A stretch of 64,000 nt of DNA from Desulfoscipio sp. XC116 (GCF_039851975.1 NZ_CP156660.1:2175035-2239034); one strand, 5' to 3'. Counted from the first letter of the stretch, positions 1 through 9,551 are shown. Translations and numbers: made by a program. The notes: generated from the letters alone by a model not told the origin.

Positions 1-318
1 CAAACCGGTCATTTTCTCAACGGCGCCTTTTACCGCGTCCTGTATTTTAGCCGCCACATCGGGGATGCGGGAACCGTATTCCACCACGATAAATAAATCC
101 ACCGCCGCTTCCTTTTCTCCCACTTCCACTTTAACACCCTTGGAGAGGTTTTTGCGGCCTAATTTTTCCGTAATGCCTCCCACCACACCACCGCTCATAC
201 TGACCACTCCGGGCACCTCGGTGGCTGCCAGCCCGGCAATGATACGCACAACATCATCTGCAATACGTATGGAACCGCAACTATTTTTCTCTTCGCTCAT
301 AACCATTTCCTGCTCCAC
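1..318 (-). CDS. Asp23/Gls24 family protein (YqhY-like), 3' end cut by window
   Basis: The visible 106 codons encode the N-terminal part of an Asp23/Gls24 envelope-stress-type protein. A typical opening GSIRIADDVVRIIAGLAA is followed by a GVVSMSGG segment and a beta-rich stretch with VDLFIVVEYG. I chose the GTG at 318 as start because GAGGGGG lies 7 nt upstream; ATGs at 306 and 300 are in frame but less well placed. The gene follows accC, as yqhY follows accC in Bacillus, where loss of YqhY is linked to mis-regulated acetyl-CoA carboxylase. That link is family knowledge and the role here is inferred. The C-terminus lies outside the window. Confidence 0.85.
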   Translation of the reverse strand, partial: MEQEMVMSEEKNSCGSIRIADDVVRIIAGLAATEVPGVVSMSGGVVGGITEKLGRKNLSKGVKVEVGEKEAAVDLFIVVEYGSRIPDVAAKIQDAVKGAVEKMTGL

Positions 319-379
319 TTTGTAGCCCCCTCTTTGATACGATTTAAGCTATTATACCAGAGGAGGAAAAATACCGCAA

Positions 380-1729
380 TTAGCCCTGCGGTATTATCCG
401 GCGCTGAATAAAGTTGGTATAAACCTCTCCCCGGCGAAAGAAAGCGTTGCGTAATATGCGCCGGTGAAAGGGAATGATCGTCTGCACCCCGGTGATAGTC
501 AATTCATCCAGGGCCCGCTGCATGCGCGCCACGGCTTCATGGCGATCCCGCCCCCAAACGATTAACTTGCCCAGCATGGAATCGTAATGCAAAGGCACCT
601 CCCAACCGGCAAAAATAGCACTGTCCAAGCGCACTCCCGGCCCGCCGGGGGGATGAAAGGAAGTTATTTTACCCGGGCAGGGCATGAAATTGCGCTCCGA
701 ATCCTCGGCGTTTATCCGACATTCGATAGCCCAGCCGGAAAACCGGATGTCCTCCTGCGCATAACCCAGCTCTTCCCCGGCGGCAATACGGATTTGTTCT
801 TTAACCAGGTCAATGCCGGTAACCATTTCAGTCACCGGGTGTTCCACCTGAATGCGGGTGTTCATTTCAATAAAGTAAAAATTACCATGCTTATCCAGCA
901 AAAATTCCACCGTACCCGCACTGCGGTAACCTACTGCACGGGCCGCGTCCACCGCGGCCTCACCCAGGCGCCGGCGCAGTTCTTCGTCCACCGCCGCGGA
1001 AGGTGATTCCTCTATAATCTTTTGGTTGCGCCGCTGGATGGAACAGTCCCTTTCGCCCAGGTGCACAATGTTACCGTAATTGTCCGCCAGGAGCTGTATC
1101 TCAATGTGCCGGGGCTCTTCCACGTACTTTTCCAGGTAGATATCTCCGCTGCCAAAGGCGGCCGTTGCCTCGGAGCGAGCCATCAATACGCCCTCGGCCA
1201 CTTCTTCTTCGCACTGGGCCACCCGCATACCTTTGCCGCCGCCGCCCGAGGAGGCTTTGATCAGTACCGGGTAGCCAATTTCACCGGCAATCTGCAGTGC
1301 CTGCCGGGCTTCGCCGATAATGCCCCGGGAGCCGGGCACCACAGGTACTCCGGAGGCCAGCATGGTTTCCCGTGCCTGCACTTTATTGCCCATCAGACGC
1401 ATGGCGCGAGCCGGAGGACCGATAAATATCAGACCATTGGCAGCGCACATTTCGGCGAACTTATCATTTTCCGATAAAAAACCGTAACCCGGATGCACCG
1501 CTTCAGACCCCGTAACCAGCGCGGCACTGATAACGTTGGAAATATTAAGGTAACTGCGCCCGGGAAGCGGCGGGCCGATACACACCGCCTCATCGGCCAT
1601 ACGCACATGCAGGCTGTCCCGATCGGACTCCGAATAAACCGCTACACTGGCAATGTTCATTTCCCGACAGGCCCGAATTACCCGGACCGCGATTTCGCCA
1701 CGGTTGGCAATTAATATTTTGCTAATCAT
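380..1729 (-). CDS. accC: Biotin carboxylase subunit
   Basis: 449 aa, the usual AccC length. It carboxylates the biotin of a BCCP using ATP and bicarbonate in the cytoplasm. The opening MISKILIANRGEIAVRVIRA is diagnostic. The ATP-grasp glycine-rich loop GGGGKGMR is near residue 165, and the catalytic strand MNTRIQVEHPVTE near 285-300. The SD (AGGTGG) overlaps the stop codon of the upstream carboxyltransferase-BCCP gene, so the two are translationally close. The partner may be acetyl-CoA carboxylase, a two-subunit pyruvate carboxylase, or both; see the fusion gene upstream. High confidence in the enzyme, moderate in the pathway. Confidence 0.95.
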   Translation of the reverse strand: MISKILIANRGEIAVRVIRACREMNIASVAVYSESDRDSLHVRMADEAVCIGPPLPGRSYLNISNVISAALVTGSEAVHPGYGFLSENDKFAEMCAANGLIFIGPPARAMRLMGNKVQARETMLASGVPVVPGSRGIIGEARQALQIAGEIGYPVLIKASSGGGGKGMRVAQCEEEVAEGVLMARSEATAAFGSGDIYLEKYVEEPRHIEIQLLADNYGNIVHLGERDCSIQRRNQKIIEESPSAAVDEELRRRLGEAAVDAARAVGYRSAGTVEFLLDKHGNFYFIEMNTRIQVEHPVTEMVTGIDLVKEQIRIAAGEELGYAQEDIRFSGWAIECRINAEDSERNFMPCPGKITSFHPPGGPGVRLDSAIFAGWEVPLHYDSMLGKLIVWGRDRHEAVARMQRALDELTITGVQTIIPFHRRILRNAFFRRGEVYTNFIQRRIIPQG

Positions 1730-1738
1730 TTATACCAC

Positions 1739-3673
1739 CTAATCTTCTTGGATAACCAGCATTGGCTGGCCATATTCCACAGCTTGAGCGTTTTCCACCA
1801 GTATCTGCACCACAGTGCCGGAAACCTCGGCTTCAATCTCATTCATCAGCTTCATGGCTTCCAGTATACAGAGAGTCTGACCCTTGGCCACCCGAGTGCC
1901 CACTTCAACAAAGGGGTCGGCGTCAGGGGCCGGAGAGCTATAGAATGTACCCACCATGGGGGCTTTGACTACCGTACCGGCCAATGCCGTGTCCATTTTA
2001 ACGTCTGCATCAAGCAAGCGGGAACCCTTTTCCTTCGCTCGGGGAGCTATGTCGGACGTATCGGCCCGGCGTCCGCTTGCACCATCAGCCGACGAGGCGG
2101 TCTCAGCCATTGCGGACGCCTCATTATCCCCATTGCCGTAAGCGCCTGCTTTCCTGATGGAAAGTTTAACGCCGTCACTTTTCAGAGAAAATTCAGTTAT
2201 ATCGGTCTGATTAATTAAGCTGATTAATTCTTTAATTTGCTGTACATCCATATCATTAACCTCCCTGGCGGCATCTGTCCGGTTGCTATCGATATTAGCG
2301 GTATCCGCAGTTTTACCTGTTTTTGTGTTATCACCGGCACTGCTTTTATTACGTGCTTCAAAAAACCTTTTAGCTATCTGAGGAAATATAGCGTAAGAAA
2401 GTATATCTTCATCTGATTGTGCCAATCCCCTGGTTTCCGATTTAATCTTCTCCAACTGTGGCTCCAGTAAATCAGCGGGCCGACAGGTAACAGGCTGTTT
2501 ATCACCCAGCACCCGGCGGGCCACCGCTTCGTCCAGGGATGCGGGCGGCTTCCCGTAGAGCCCCTGTATGTATGCTTTAACCTCACCGGGAATCAGCTTG
2601 TAACGATCTCCGGTAAGCACATTGAGCACCGACTGGGTACCCACAATCTGGCTGGTAGGCGTCACCAACGGCGGATAACCCAGCTCCCGGCGTACTCTGG
2701 GGATTTCCTCCAATACCTGTGGCAGCAGATGGGCCGCCTTTTGTTCCTTAAGCTGGGAAACCAGGTTTGTAATCATGCCGCCCGGCACCTGGTGTTCAAA
2801 TACCCGCATGTCGTTGATCCGGGTCACACCCCGATCCTTACCCTTTTGCTCCCGCAGTTCTTCAAAATAACCGGCAATGTCAAACAGCAGCCGCATATCC
2901 AGCCCGGTATCGTACGAAGTGCCCTGCAGCGCCCGCACCACGGTCTCCACCGGGGGTTGGGAGGCACCGAAAGCCAGCGGCACCGCGGCGGTGTCAATAA
3001 CATCCACTCCGGCCTCCACCGCCTTCAGATAAGTAGCCAAAGCCAGCCCGCCTATATAGTGACTGTGCAGCTGCACGGGCAAACCCGGTTTTTGCTTTAG
3101 CCTGCTCACCAATTCATAAGCCTGGTAGGGAGTCAAAAGACCGGCCATGTCCTTAACACAAATGGAATCCGCGCCCATTTCCGCCAGCTTTTCAGCAGTT
3201 TCCAGGTAATGTTCGATGGTATGCACCGGGCTGACGGTATACACAACTGAAGCCTGCACATGGGCGCCCGCCTTTTTACCCGCCCGCATTGCTGTTTCCA
3301 TATTACGTATATCGTTCAAGGCATCAAAAACCCGGATGATGTCGATGCCGTTTTCCACCATCTTGAAAACGAATGCCTCCACCACATCATCCGGGTAGTG
3401 CTGGTAACCGACCAGTGACTGGCCCCGCAACAGCATCTGCAGTGGCGTTCGTTTAATGTATCGTTTTAAAGTACGCAGCCTTTCCCAGGGGTCTTCATTG
3501 AGATAGCGCAAGCATACATCAAAGGTAGCGCCGCCCCATACCTCCAACGAATGGTAGCCTACCGTGTCCAGTTTTTCCACAATGGGCAGCATATCCGGAA
3601 TAGCCATCCTGGTGGCCCATAAACTCTGGTGGCCATCCCGCAGCGTTGTATCGGTAATTTTCACTCCAGCCAT
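1739..3673 (-). CDS. Carboxyltransferase (OadA/PycB type) fused to biotin carboxyl carrier protein (AccB)
   Basis: 644 aa from the ATG at 3673, which has GGAGGGG 7 nt upstream; a TTG at 3679 is too close to that SD. Residues 1 to about 450 are an HMGL-like TIM barrel plus conserved carboxylase domain, as in oxaloacetate decarboxylase alpha and pyruvate carboxylase B ([17 protein letters not shown]; metal-binding LHSHYIGG). A polar N/T/D-rich linker follows. From residue 475 the protein reads as a complete acetyl-CoA-carboxylase-type BCCP opening [15 protein letters not shown], with the biotinyl lysine in [12 protein letters not shown] (about residue 608). No sodium-pump OadB/OadG genes are nearby. 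With AccC this could be a two-subunit pyruvate carboxylase; serving fatty-acid synthesis as well is inference. Confidence 0.9.
   Translation of the reverse strand: MAGVKITDTTLRDGHQSLWATRMAIPDMLPIVEKLDTVGYHSLEVWGGATFDVCLRYLNEDPWERLRTLKRYIKRTPLQMLLRGQSLVGYQHYPDDVVEAFVFKMVENGIDIIRVFDALNDIRNMETAMRAGKKAGAHVQASVVYTVSPVHTIEHYLETAEKLAEMGADSICVKDMAGLLTPYQAYELVSRLKQKPGLPVQLHSHYIGGLALATYLKAVEAGVDVIDTAAVPLAFGASQPPVETVVRALQGTSYDTGLDMRLLFDIAGYFEELREQKGKDRGVTRINDMRVFEHQVPGGMITNLVSQLKEQKAAHLLPQVLEEIPRVRRELGYPPLVTPTSQIVGTQSVLNVLTGDRYKLIPGEVKAYIQGLYGKPPASLDEAVARRVLGDKQPVTCRPADLLEPQLEKIKSETRGLAQSDEDILSYAIFPQIAKRFFEARNKSSAGDNTKTGKTADTANIDSNRTDAAREVNDMDVQQIKELISLINQTDITEFSLKSDGVKLSIRKAGAYGNGDNEASAMAETASSADGASGRRADTSDIAPRAKEKGSRLLDADVKMDTALAGTVVKAPMVGTFYSSPAPDADPFVEVGTRVAKGQTLCILEAMKLMNEIEAEVSGTVVQILVENAQAVEYGQPMLVIQED
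2251..2266 (-). promoter_or_regulatory. Internal ribosome-binding site in front of the AccB part of the fusion
   Basis: Inside the fusion reading frame, AGGGAGG (2260-2266) lies 8 nt before an in-frame ATG (2249-2251) that begins a textbook AccB N-terminus. Initiation here would give a free 170-aa BCCP (1739-2251). The spacing and strength equal those of true starts in this window, so separate AccB synthesis is likely, although not shown. Confidence 0.65.
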
Positions 3674-3857
3674 CCTCAATCCCCTCCATAAAAAAAAACA
3701 GGCTGCTATCAGTTAACAACCTGATTCATATAGGCAATTATATAACTTCGTTTCATAAAATAAAATAGATTTTGAGCAAGTATACAATATGTAAGCAAAT
3801 AACACTGTATACAGTACTATATATATTACACATGAGATCTAACATTGCCAGGTCATT

Positions 3858-4469
3858 CTAATCTTCCCTGGTAATAACAATTACGCCGTCCTCAGCTACA
3901 CCGGTGGTTTTAGATACCAGCCCGGCAATAGCGGTATTATCGGCATCGGCTGCTATATCCTTACCGGGCCGCAATATCACGGTTACAGTATCGCTGTCCA
4001 AAAACACGGCGGCGTCCCGGTAGCCCTTGGCTCGAATCAGATTCTCCAATTCCATCTCCTGCGACATTTTACCGCTTAAATTCATTAACCTCTCCTGAGC
4101 GGTTTTACGCACTTCTTCATCCGCTTCCGAATCCAGCACTTCACGCAAAGTTTCCATTTCTTTGCCCCGGGCCTGCTCCATGCTCATGCGGGCTTCAACA
4201 AAATAAGAGCTGCCGGCCGCGTTATCAATGTCATCAACCGTCACCTGCTCAAGAGGCCGGGCCTCTCCCGGGTCCGTATTGCCGGTGGCGGTTTCCCCGC
4301 CGTTTTCAGGATGGGTAAGTGTCACCGCGGCAGGGGTGGAAGAATTATCGCGCAGCCCCACCACTTTTTCGGCCACTCCGCCGAACCCCACCGCGCAAAG
4401 GATAATACCCGCCAACACAAGGACTGTCAGAATTATTTTTTTGCGATCTATTTTAATTACCGTTATCAC
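3858..4469 (-). CDS. spoIIIAH: Stage III sporulation protein AH
   Basis: 203 aa. SpoIIIAH sits in the mother-cell membrane around the forespore, and its periplasmic domain binds forespore SpoIIQ as part of the feeding-tube channel. Residues about 9-32 form one membrane segment. The C-terminal half carries the YscJ/FliF-like ring-building fold (LENLIRAKGYRDAAVFLD, then VTVILRPG). The start is GTG with AGGAGG 8 nt upstream. It is last of the eight-gene spoIIIA operon, 73 nt after spoIIIAG. Sigma-E control is expected from the family; no clear sigma-E promoter was recognised. Confidence 0.92.
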   Translation of the reverse strand: MITVIKIDRKKIILTVLVLAGIILCAVGFGGVAEKVVGLRDNSSTPAAVTLTHPENGGETATGNTDPGEARPLEQVTVDDIDNAAGSSYFVEARMSMEQARGKEMETLREVLDSEADEEVRKTAQERLMNLSGKMSQEMELENLIRAKGYRDAAVFLDSDTVTVILRPGKDIAADADNTAIAGLVSKTTGVAEDGVIVITRED

Positions 4470-4542
4470 CTTTAATGCCTCCTCTCTGCATAAAATCCGC
4501 AGTTGCTTTTAACTCACTTGCATATCCGGCCTGAATCATACT

Positions 4543-5148
4543 TTAAGCCCCCTTTTTCATGGGCAGCACGATAATTTTCTGCGGCTCCACGCCCAGTGCC
4601 ACTTGCACCGCCCTGAACAAATCGGACTTTACCCGGGGCATACCGGCCCCTTCGGCCACCACCATAATACCCGCTACATCAGGCGCCACTTCTTTTCTAA
4701 CCACCGGCTCTTCCAGTCCCTGGTTGCCGCGGGCAATCACTACCGTGCTGGTATCGGTATTTTCCGTGATTTGGCGAGAGCCGCCGCTCTGGTCATTTTC
4801 ACTGGTAGTTTTAAGTCCGGTATTGGTATCAATAGCATAGTCATTATGAGTAGAAGTCGCCAGCTGTACAATAACTTCCACCCGTCCGGCCCCGGCCACT
4901 TGTTCCAGCATTCGGCGCAATTCCCCCGCCAGCTCTTTCTCCTCCTGAGTCTTAAGCGAACTGGTTAAAGCAGCGGGCTTACCGGAACCGGCCGCCGCAC
5001 CGTTATCCGGCCCGACCTTTTCCGAGCCCGGGCTGAACATGCCGCTCTCACAGCTTCCCAACAGCATCAACATAATCCCCAACAGCAATAGCAAGGCTAT
5101 CGACCAGAATTTTTTATTTTTAGGGTTAAAAATATCCGAACTGTTCAT
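4543..5148 (-). CDS. spoIIIAG: Stage III sporulation protein AG
   Basis: 201 aa. This ring-forming component of the SpoIIIA-SpoIIQ channel has an N-terminal cytoplasmic tail, a membrane segment at about 14-32 ending in a Gly-Ser-Cys stretch, a variable linker and a C-terminal ring-building domain (AGRVEVIVQLATS, then GIMVVAEGAGMPRVKSDL). The ATG at 5148 is chosen because AGAGGTGAT precedes it; an upstream in-frame start would lack an SD. Operon position between AF and AH fits. Confidence 0.92.
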   Translation of the reverse strand: MNSSDIFNPKNKKFWSIALLLLLGIMLMLLGSCESGMFSPGSEKVGPDNGAAAGSGKPAALTSSLKTQEEKELAGELRRMLEQVAGAGRVEVIVQLATSTHNDYAIDTNTGLKTTSENDQSGGSRQITENTDTSTVVIARGNQGLEEPVVRKEVAPDVAGIMVVAEGAGMPRVKSDLFRAVQVALGVEPQKIIVLPMKKGA

Positions 5149-5274
5149 ATAATCACCTCTATGGTAATTAGTAGTTAAAGTTTGCAAATAGTTAAGTATG
5201 ACAGGGACTTATGCTTACGAAGTCAAATGGCAGTGACATGATTTTAGTAATATTGCAGTTGAATTTCGCGGTAA

Positions 5275-5922
5275 TTATTCCCGAAACTCACATTTAACCT
5301 GCCCGGGCTGAAGATTATAAAATTCGGCGACTATTGCGGTTACCTTCGCAGCGGCTTTTTCCTGCCCGGCCGTTGGTGTAGCACGGCTTACCTCATCCGC
5401 AGCATCCTTTTCCCCAAGATCAACCACCACCGGCCGCACCCCCAAGTCCCCGGCCGAGTTGTTGGTATTCTGGCTGTCAACGTCCGTTAAACCTTCGGCG
5501 GCAACATCAAAAACAATAGTTATTTCGCTAATATCGCCATTTTCCCCGCCAACACTCACCCGTGCGTCCACCACCCGTACATCGGGGTTCATGCCGGCCA
5601 GCGACATTACCTGCCTGGACAGGCCCTCACTGTACGTTTGCGCAGCCCTGTCCTGATTTGTATCCGCCAACTCCTGCCCGGCAGCCATAATATCTTCAAG
5701 CGGTGGTGCTCCGGTGTCGGACACGGTAACTCCGGGCACGTCCCGCATCAGCTCGCTGTGTATAACCCCGGCAGCCGCCTGCATTACCGCCATGATAATC
5801 AAAAGCCCCATAACCATTTTGACATAGCGGCGCATATCGCCGCCGGGCAGCAACATTTCCACCAACACGGCCAGCACCACAATAACAATAATGGTTTGTA
5901 TCAGCTCGCGCAATACATCCAT
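5275..5922 (-). CDS. spoIIIAF: Stage III sporulation protein AF
   Basis: 215 aa. It has two closely spaced N-terminal membrane helices (IIVIVVLAVLVEMLLPGG and MVMGLLIIMAVMQAAAGV) followed by a soluble ring-building-like domain, the typical SpoIIIAF layout. The ATG at 5922 lies 17 nt after the spoIIIAE stop with a G-rich SD between. A longer in-frame opening inside spoIIIAE exists but only translates spoIIIAE sequence in another frame, so I rejected it. Confidence 0.9.
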   Translation of the reverse strand: MDVLRELIQTIIVIVVLAVLVEMLLPGGDMRRYVKMVMGLLIIMAVMQAAAGVIHSELMRDVPGVTVSDTGAPPLEDIMAAGQELADTNQDRAAQTYSEGLSRQVMSLAGMNPDVRVVDARVSVGGENGDISEITIVFDVAAEGLTDVDSQNTNNSAGDLGVRPVVVDLGEKDAADEVSRATPTAGQEKAAAKVTAIVAEFYNLQPGQVKCEFRE

Positions 5923-5939
5923 GCCACCGACCCCCACAT

Positions 5940-7145
5940 TTAATGCAGCATTACCGTTACATTGCCCAGGCCCACCACAATGGCCAGGGCAAAGAAGAAC
6001 AGCAGTCCCACCATGGCCACGGCGGCAAAAACAGTTATCAAGCTGTTGCCCAGTCCGTTCAGGCAATCGCTGATTCTTTCTTCTCCCACGGGCTGGATTA
6101 CCGCCCCGGCCAGCTTATAAATAAAGGCAATAGTAATTATCTTTACCAGGGGGATCACCAGTATCATGATGATAATAAGCACCCCGGCAATGCCCACCGC
6201 GTTTTTCATAAGCAGCGACGAACGAATTACCGCTTCCAAAGCATCACTGAACACACCGCCCACTACGGGTATAAATGTATCGGCGGCAAACTTGGCTGTG
6301 CGAAAAGTTACGCTGTCCCCCACCGCCCCGGCCACACCCTGAATGGCCATTACACCCAGGAATATGGTACTTAAAAGTCCCATTAGCCCCATGGCGGCTC
6401 CTTTTAGTAAACCGGCCAGCCTGGACACCTGAAAATGCTTGGACAACCCGCTCACAATTTCCAGCACCGCTGCAAAAAATATCAACGGCAAAATAACATT
6501 TTTTATAATGGTGCCAAAAGCAGCAATAGTAATAAAAATAAGGGGATGAAAGATAGCCGCCGAAGCTATTCCGCCCACCGCCACCAGCAGGGTCAACAGC
6601 AGCGGCAGCAGGGCCTGCATGAAGGTGACCATTTTATCCACCACCTCGCGGCCCAACTGAATAGCCAGTCCAAATGAACCCACGGCAATAGTTACCAGCA
6701 CCAGGTAGGCCACCATATGGGTTAGTTGCCCGGTGGTGCCCTTTTCAAAAGCGCCGGTAATATTTTGCAGTACCGCGCATATTACCGCCAGCACAACCAA
6801 CTTGCCAAGCAGCGCCGAGTTAGCCACCACTTCCTTGAATAAATAACTTATACACTGATTAAATACCTCGGTCGGCTGCATGGAAATTTGACCGGTGGCC
6901 AATCCGGTAACCAGCGCCTTAAAATCAGTTTCCGGCAGTGCACTTTGCAAATCATGATCCATCCGGTTAACAAACCGCTGGATCTCGGCCATATCCAATT
7001 TACCCGCCTGCTCGTCCAATTCCTCGGGAATATCGGGCGCCGCCAGGCAGGTTAAAGGCAAAGTCAGAGCCAGGCCGAGGTAAAGTGCTAGGAACAGCAG
7101 CGCACACCGGATACGTTGATTAAACTTTACGGCTGCAATGATCAT
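5940..7145 (-). CDS. spoIIIAE: Stage III sporulation protein AE
   Basis: 401 aa. Polytopic membrane protein of the SpoIIIA complex, with a signal-like N-terminus (FLALYLGLALTLPLTCLAA), an acidic extracytoplasmic stretch and about eight hydrophobic segments over residues 110-400. It is essential for engulfment-stage channel function in Bacillus (family knowledge). The SD AAGGGGG overlaps the spoIIIAD stop. The GTG at 7148 and ATG at 7145 are both possible starts; I took the ATG. Confidence 0.92.
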   Translation of the reverse strand: MIIAAVKFNQRIRCALLFLALYLGLALTLPLTCLAAPDIPEELDEQAGKLDMAEIQRFVNRMDHDLQSALPETDFKALVTGLATGQISMQPTEVFNQCISYLFKEVVANSALLGKLVVLAVICAVLQNITGAFEKGTTGQLTHMVAYLVLVTIAVGSFGLAIQLGREVVDKMVTFMQALLPLLLTLLVAVGGIASAAIFHPLIFITIAAFGTIIKNVILPLIFFAAVLEIVSGLSKHFQVSRLAGLLKGAAMGLMGLLSTIFLGVMAIQGVAGAVGDSVTFRTAKFAADTFIPVVGGVFSDALEAVIRSSLLMKNAVGIAGVLIIIMILVIPLVKIITIAFIYKLAGAVIQPVGEERISDCLNGLGNSLITVFAAVAMVGLLFFFALAIVVGLGNVTVMLH

Positions 7146-7152
7146 CACCCCC

Positions 7153-7539
7153 TTACGGTATCAGCCGCAGCAAGGCCTGCAGCACCGCCACCATTATCGG
7201 CACCGCCAGCACCAGTACCATCACCTTGGCGGCCAATTCCACCTTAGTGGCAAAAGCTCCCTGGTCGGCATCCCGGCAGATCTGAGCTATAAAATCAGCT
7301 ATATAGGCAATACCGATAATTTTAAGCAGTGTGCCCAGGTAAATAGAACTAATATCGGCTCTCTCCGACAGCTGCCGCAATATGTCCACAATCGCGCCTA
7401 TTTTGCCGAGCACCAGCAGGAATATGATTATCCCCACTGTAATACTGAGCAGCACGGCCATAGGCGGCGACTTTTGTTTCAACACTACGGCCAGCACCGC
7501 ACCGGTCAGGGCGATACCGGATACTTGCAAAATATCCAT
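7153..7539 (-). CDS. spoIIIAD: Stage III sporulation protein AD
   Basis: 128 aa with four hydrophobic helices. The opening MDILQVSGIALTGAVLAVVL and the segment ELAAKVMVLVLAVPIMVAVL are characteristic of SpoIIIAD. It is an integral membrane subunit of the mother-cell SpoIIIA machine. It is packed 11 nt after spoIIIAC and its stop is fused to the spoIIIAE SD, so translational coupling is likely. Confidence 0.92.
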   Translation of the reverse strand: MDILQVSGIALTGAVLAVVLKQKSPPMAVLLSITVGIIIFLLVLGKIGAIVDILRQLSERADISSIYLGTLLKIIGIAYIADFIAQICRDADQGAFATKVELAAKVMVLVLAVPIMVAVLQALLRLIP

Positions 7540-7550
7540 ACCACCACCGC

Positions 7551-7763
7551 CTAGAATAATTTAAAAACTGTCTTAACCTCATCGAAAAGGGTGCCCAGCA
7601 TTTGGATCACCATGATCAACACCACTGCAATACCCGTAAGGGTCACCGCAAAACCATAGTCCTCTTTGCCGGAATTCTTCAGCACCATATGGGCCACAGC
7701 CACTAAAATGCCTATGCCGGCAATTTTAAAGATTAAATCAATGTTGGCACCCACCTTAAACAT
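7551..7763 (-). CDS. spoIIIAC: Stage III sporulation protein AC
   Basis: 70 aa, the normal size for this small two-helix membrane protein. The N-terminal MFKVGANIDLIFKIAGIGIL and the KNSGKEDYGFAV loop are conserved family features. It lies between spoIIIAB (9 nt) and spoIIIAD (11 nt). Confidence 0.93.
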   Translation of the reverse strand: MFKVGANIDLIFKIAGIGILVAVAHMVLKNSGKEDYGFAVTLTGIAVVLIMVIQMLGTLFDEVKTVFKLF

Positions 7764-7772
7764 TCCTCCTTT

Positions 7773-8291
7773 TTAATAAAGCGCCAGAACGATGATCATC
7801 CCACCCAGTAAACCCATATAATTCCACATTTTAACATTTTTAGCCGCTGCGTCTTCCGCTATAGCCAGTGCCGTTTTCAGCTGCTCCGCAGCCAGGCGCA
7901 AATGTTTGCTTTGGTCTTCCCGGTCAGAGATACCAATGCTATTGCCCAGCCCCCGCAAAATACTCAAATCACCCGGCCCCAGAGCGCTGCAAGATCCATA
8001 GCACGCCAGAGTATCATGCCAGGCTTCCCGGGCCGAGCAGCCCCGGTGAGCACCGAGATCATCAGCAATTTGCCGGAAGAAAGAAGCGGCCGGCGCATCA
8101 ACCTGTTCGGCCACCCCGCCCAGCGCCTCGGGCAGCGGTGTGGCCGCGTAAGTAATTTCGGTCTCCAACAGCTGCAGCGCCGCAATAAATTGGCGCAGTT
8201 CCACCGGCCGACGCGCATAATTTCTGGACACCTGCCAGCCCGCCCAACCGCTGGCCGCTACCACCAAAAGCCCGCCAATCAGCTTAAACAC
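7773..8291 (-). CDS. spoIIIAB: Stage III sporulation protein AB
   Basis: 172 aa. One N-terminal and one C-terminal hydrophobic helix bracket a helical domain with the conserved RQFIAALQLLETEITYAATP segment. The structure resembles the type II secretion/pilus GspF cytoplasmic domain (family knowledge). The start lies inside the end of spoIIIAA (13-nt overlap), so the two proteins are probably made in fixed ratio. Confidence 0.92.
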   Translation of the reverse strand: MFKLIGGLLVVAASGWAGWQVSRNYARRPVELRQFIAALQLLETEITYAATPLPEALGGVAEQVDAPAASFFRQIADDLGAHRGCSAREAWHDTLACYGSCSALGPGDLSILRGLGNSIGISDREDQSKHLRLAAEQLKTALAIAEDAAAKNVKMWNYMGLLGGMIIVLALY

Positions 8292-9340
8292 ATTTTCACC
8301 CCCATGCCGTGCAGGTCGGCACCACTGAATATTTTTTCCACTGTGCCCACCCCCCGGGAACGGCCCAGCAGCACAAACCTCTCAATAACATTAAGCTGCA
8401 GCAGGTATTGAAGGGCCGGGCGATTAGCCAATTCCCTCAGTGATGAACCATGAATGGTTACAATGACGCGCACACCCGCGTTAAACACCTCTTCCAGCGC
8501 GTGAATATCCTCCATGCGGCCGATTTCATCGGTAACAATGACATCAGGTGACATGGCCCGCAGCAAAATCATCATCCCCTGGGCTTTAGGACAACTATCC
8601 AGCACATCCGTCCTCACCCCCACATCCATTTGAGGCACTCCCCGGTGGCACCCCGCAATTTCCGAACGTTCATCCACCACACCTACCGTGCGCCCGGAAA
8701 AATGCAAACCGGGCAATCCATTGCTTACTTGACGCACCAGATCCCGCAGCAAAGTAGTTTTGCCGCAGCGGGGCGGCGAAAAAATCACTGTATGATAAAC
8801 ATTGCTTATTTTGCGGTCAATCAAGTGTTTAATCAGCCCATCGGCTGCTCCCTTGATTTCCCGGCACACGCGAATATTCAAACCGGATAGATATTTTAAT
8901 GTTTTGACCTGCCCCTTCTCCAGCACGGCCCTGCCGGTGAGTCCCACCCTGTGCCCGCCGGGCAAGGTAACATAGCCATTTTTCAATTCTTCTTCCAGCG
9001 CATACATGGAGGAACCGCTGATATTGTGCAGCACTCTTTCCAGATCGGCGGCATTAACCGGATAAACGCCGGATGGCGCGAACACCGGCATACCATCCCG
9101 GCGGATAAAATAATCACTGCCTCCCACGCTCAGCATCAACGGCCTGTCCCGCCGCAGCCTGATTTCCTCCAGCTCGGCCAGATAACGTGCCGGCACCTGA
9201 CCGATAATCTCCGCCAGATTGGGCGGCAGCACAGGCATTATCTGCCGCCACGCCCCGGCTGAGGATTCAGCGGAGGCCCCGGATGCGATTCGGTCCGTTC
9301 CCCCGGGAGTTTGCATTAGTTTACCTGTAACATTTTTCAA
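8279..9340 (-). CDS. spoIIIAA: Stage III sporulation protein AA, secretion-type ATPase
   Basis: 353 aa. This is the ATPase of the SpoIIIA complex, related to the GspE/VirB11 family. Walker A (PPRCGKTTLL) is at about residues 187-196, and the VIVTDEIGRMED Walker B-like region near 270. The first 30 residues are a polar extension before the usual start of homology. The start is TTG with GGAGGG 9 nt upstream. First gene of the operon; the 211 bp upstream contain only the terminator of the preceding gene and no sigma-E promoter I could recognise. Confidence 0.93.
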   Translation of the reverse strand: MKNVTGKLMQTPGGTDRIASGASAESSAGAWRQIMPVLPPNLAEIIGQVPARYLAELEEIRLRRDRPLMLSVGGSDYFIRRDGMPVFAPSGVYPVNAADLERVLHNISGSSMYALEEELKNGYVTLPGGHRVGLTGRAVLEKGQVKTLKYLSGLNIRVCREIKGAADGLIKHLIDRKISNVYHTVIFSPPRCGKTTLLRDLVRQVSNGLPGLHFSGRTVGVVDERSEIAGCHRGVPQMDVGVRTDVLDSCPKAQGMMILLRAMSPDVIVTDEIGRMEDIHALEEVFNAGVRVIVTIHGSSLRELANRPALQYLLQLNVIERFVLLGRSRGVGTVEKIFSGADLHGMGVKMCLS

Positions 9341-9461
9341 GTCTTATATCCCTCCGCCCCCGGGCATCAACACACCGTCACCGTGCATTGATTAACAGCC
9401 CGTCCTTCGCTTATTTAATAATTTATTTAGTACATTGGAAAATTATGCCCTGTAATACAAC

Positions 9462-9503
9462 AAAAAACAGGCTGATATTGATTGGTCAATATCAGCCTGT
9501 TTT
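9462..9503 (-). terminator. Rho-independent terminator between CoA-disulfide reductase and spoIIIAA
   Basis: A perfect 14-bp stem (9468-9481 with 9486-9499) and a TTGG loop are flanked by six A on the left and five T on the right. It can therefore terminate in both directions. Here it separates the minus-strand reductase gene from the spoIIIA operon. Confidence 0.9.
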
Positions 9504-9551
9504 TGTTGTACTTTTTATTTAATTAATTCGTTCTCTACCGGCTGCAAATTT

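Noticed and set aside
1022-1477. Long plus-strand frames opposite accC, the spoIIIA genes, pil genes and alaS
   Set aside because: They mirror GC-rich coding DNA on the minus strand, lack SD sites and show no protein family features.
1739-3673. Sodium-pumping oxaloacetate decarboxylase
   Set aside because: No oadB or oadG genes nearby, and the adjacent accC with an AccB-type biotin domain favours a carboxylase.
5923-6066. Longer N-terminus for SpoIIIAF
   Set aside because: It only reads spoIIIAE in another frame; the ATG at 5922 fits the family.
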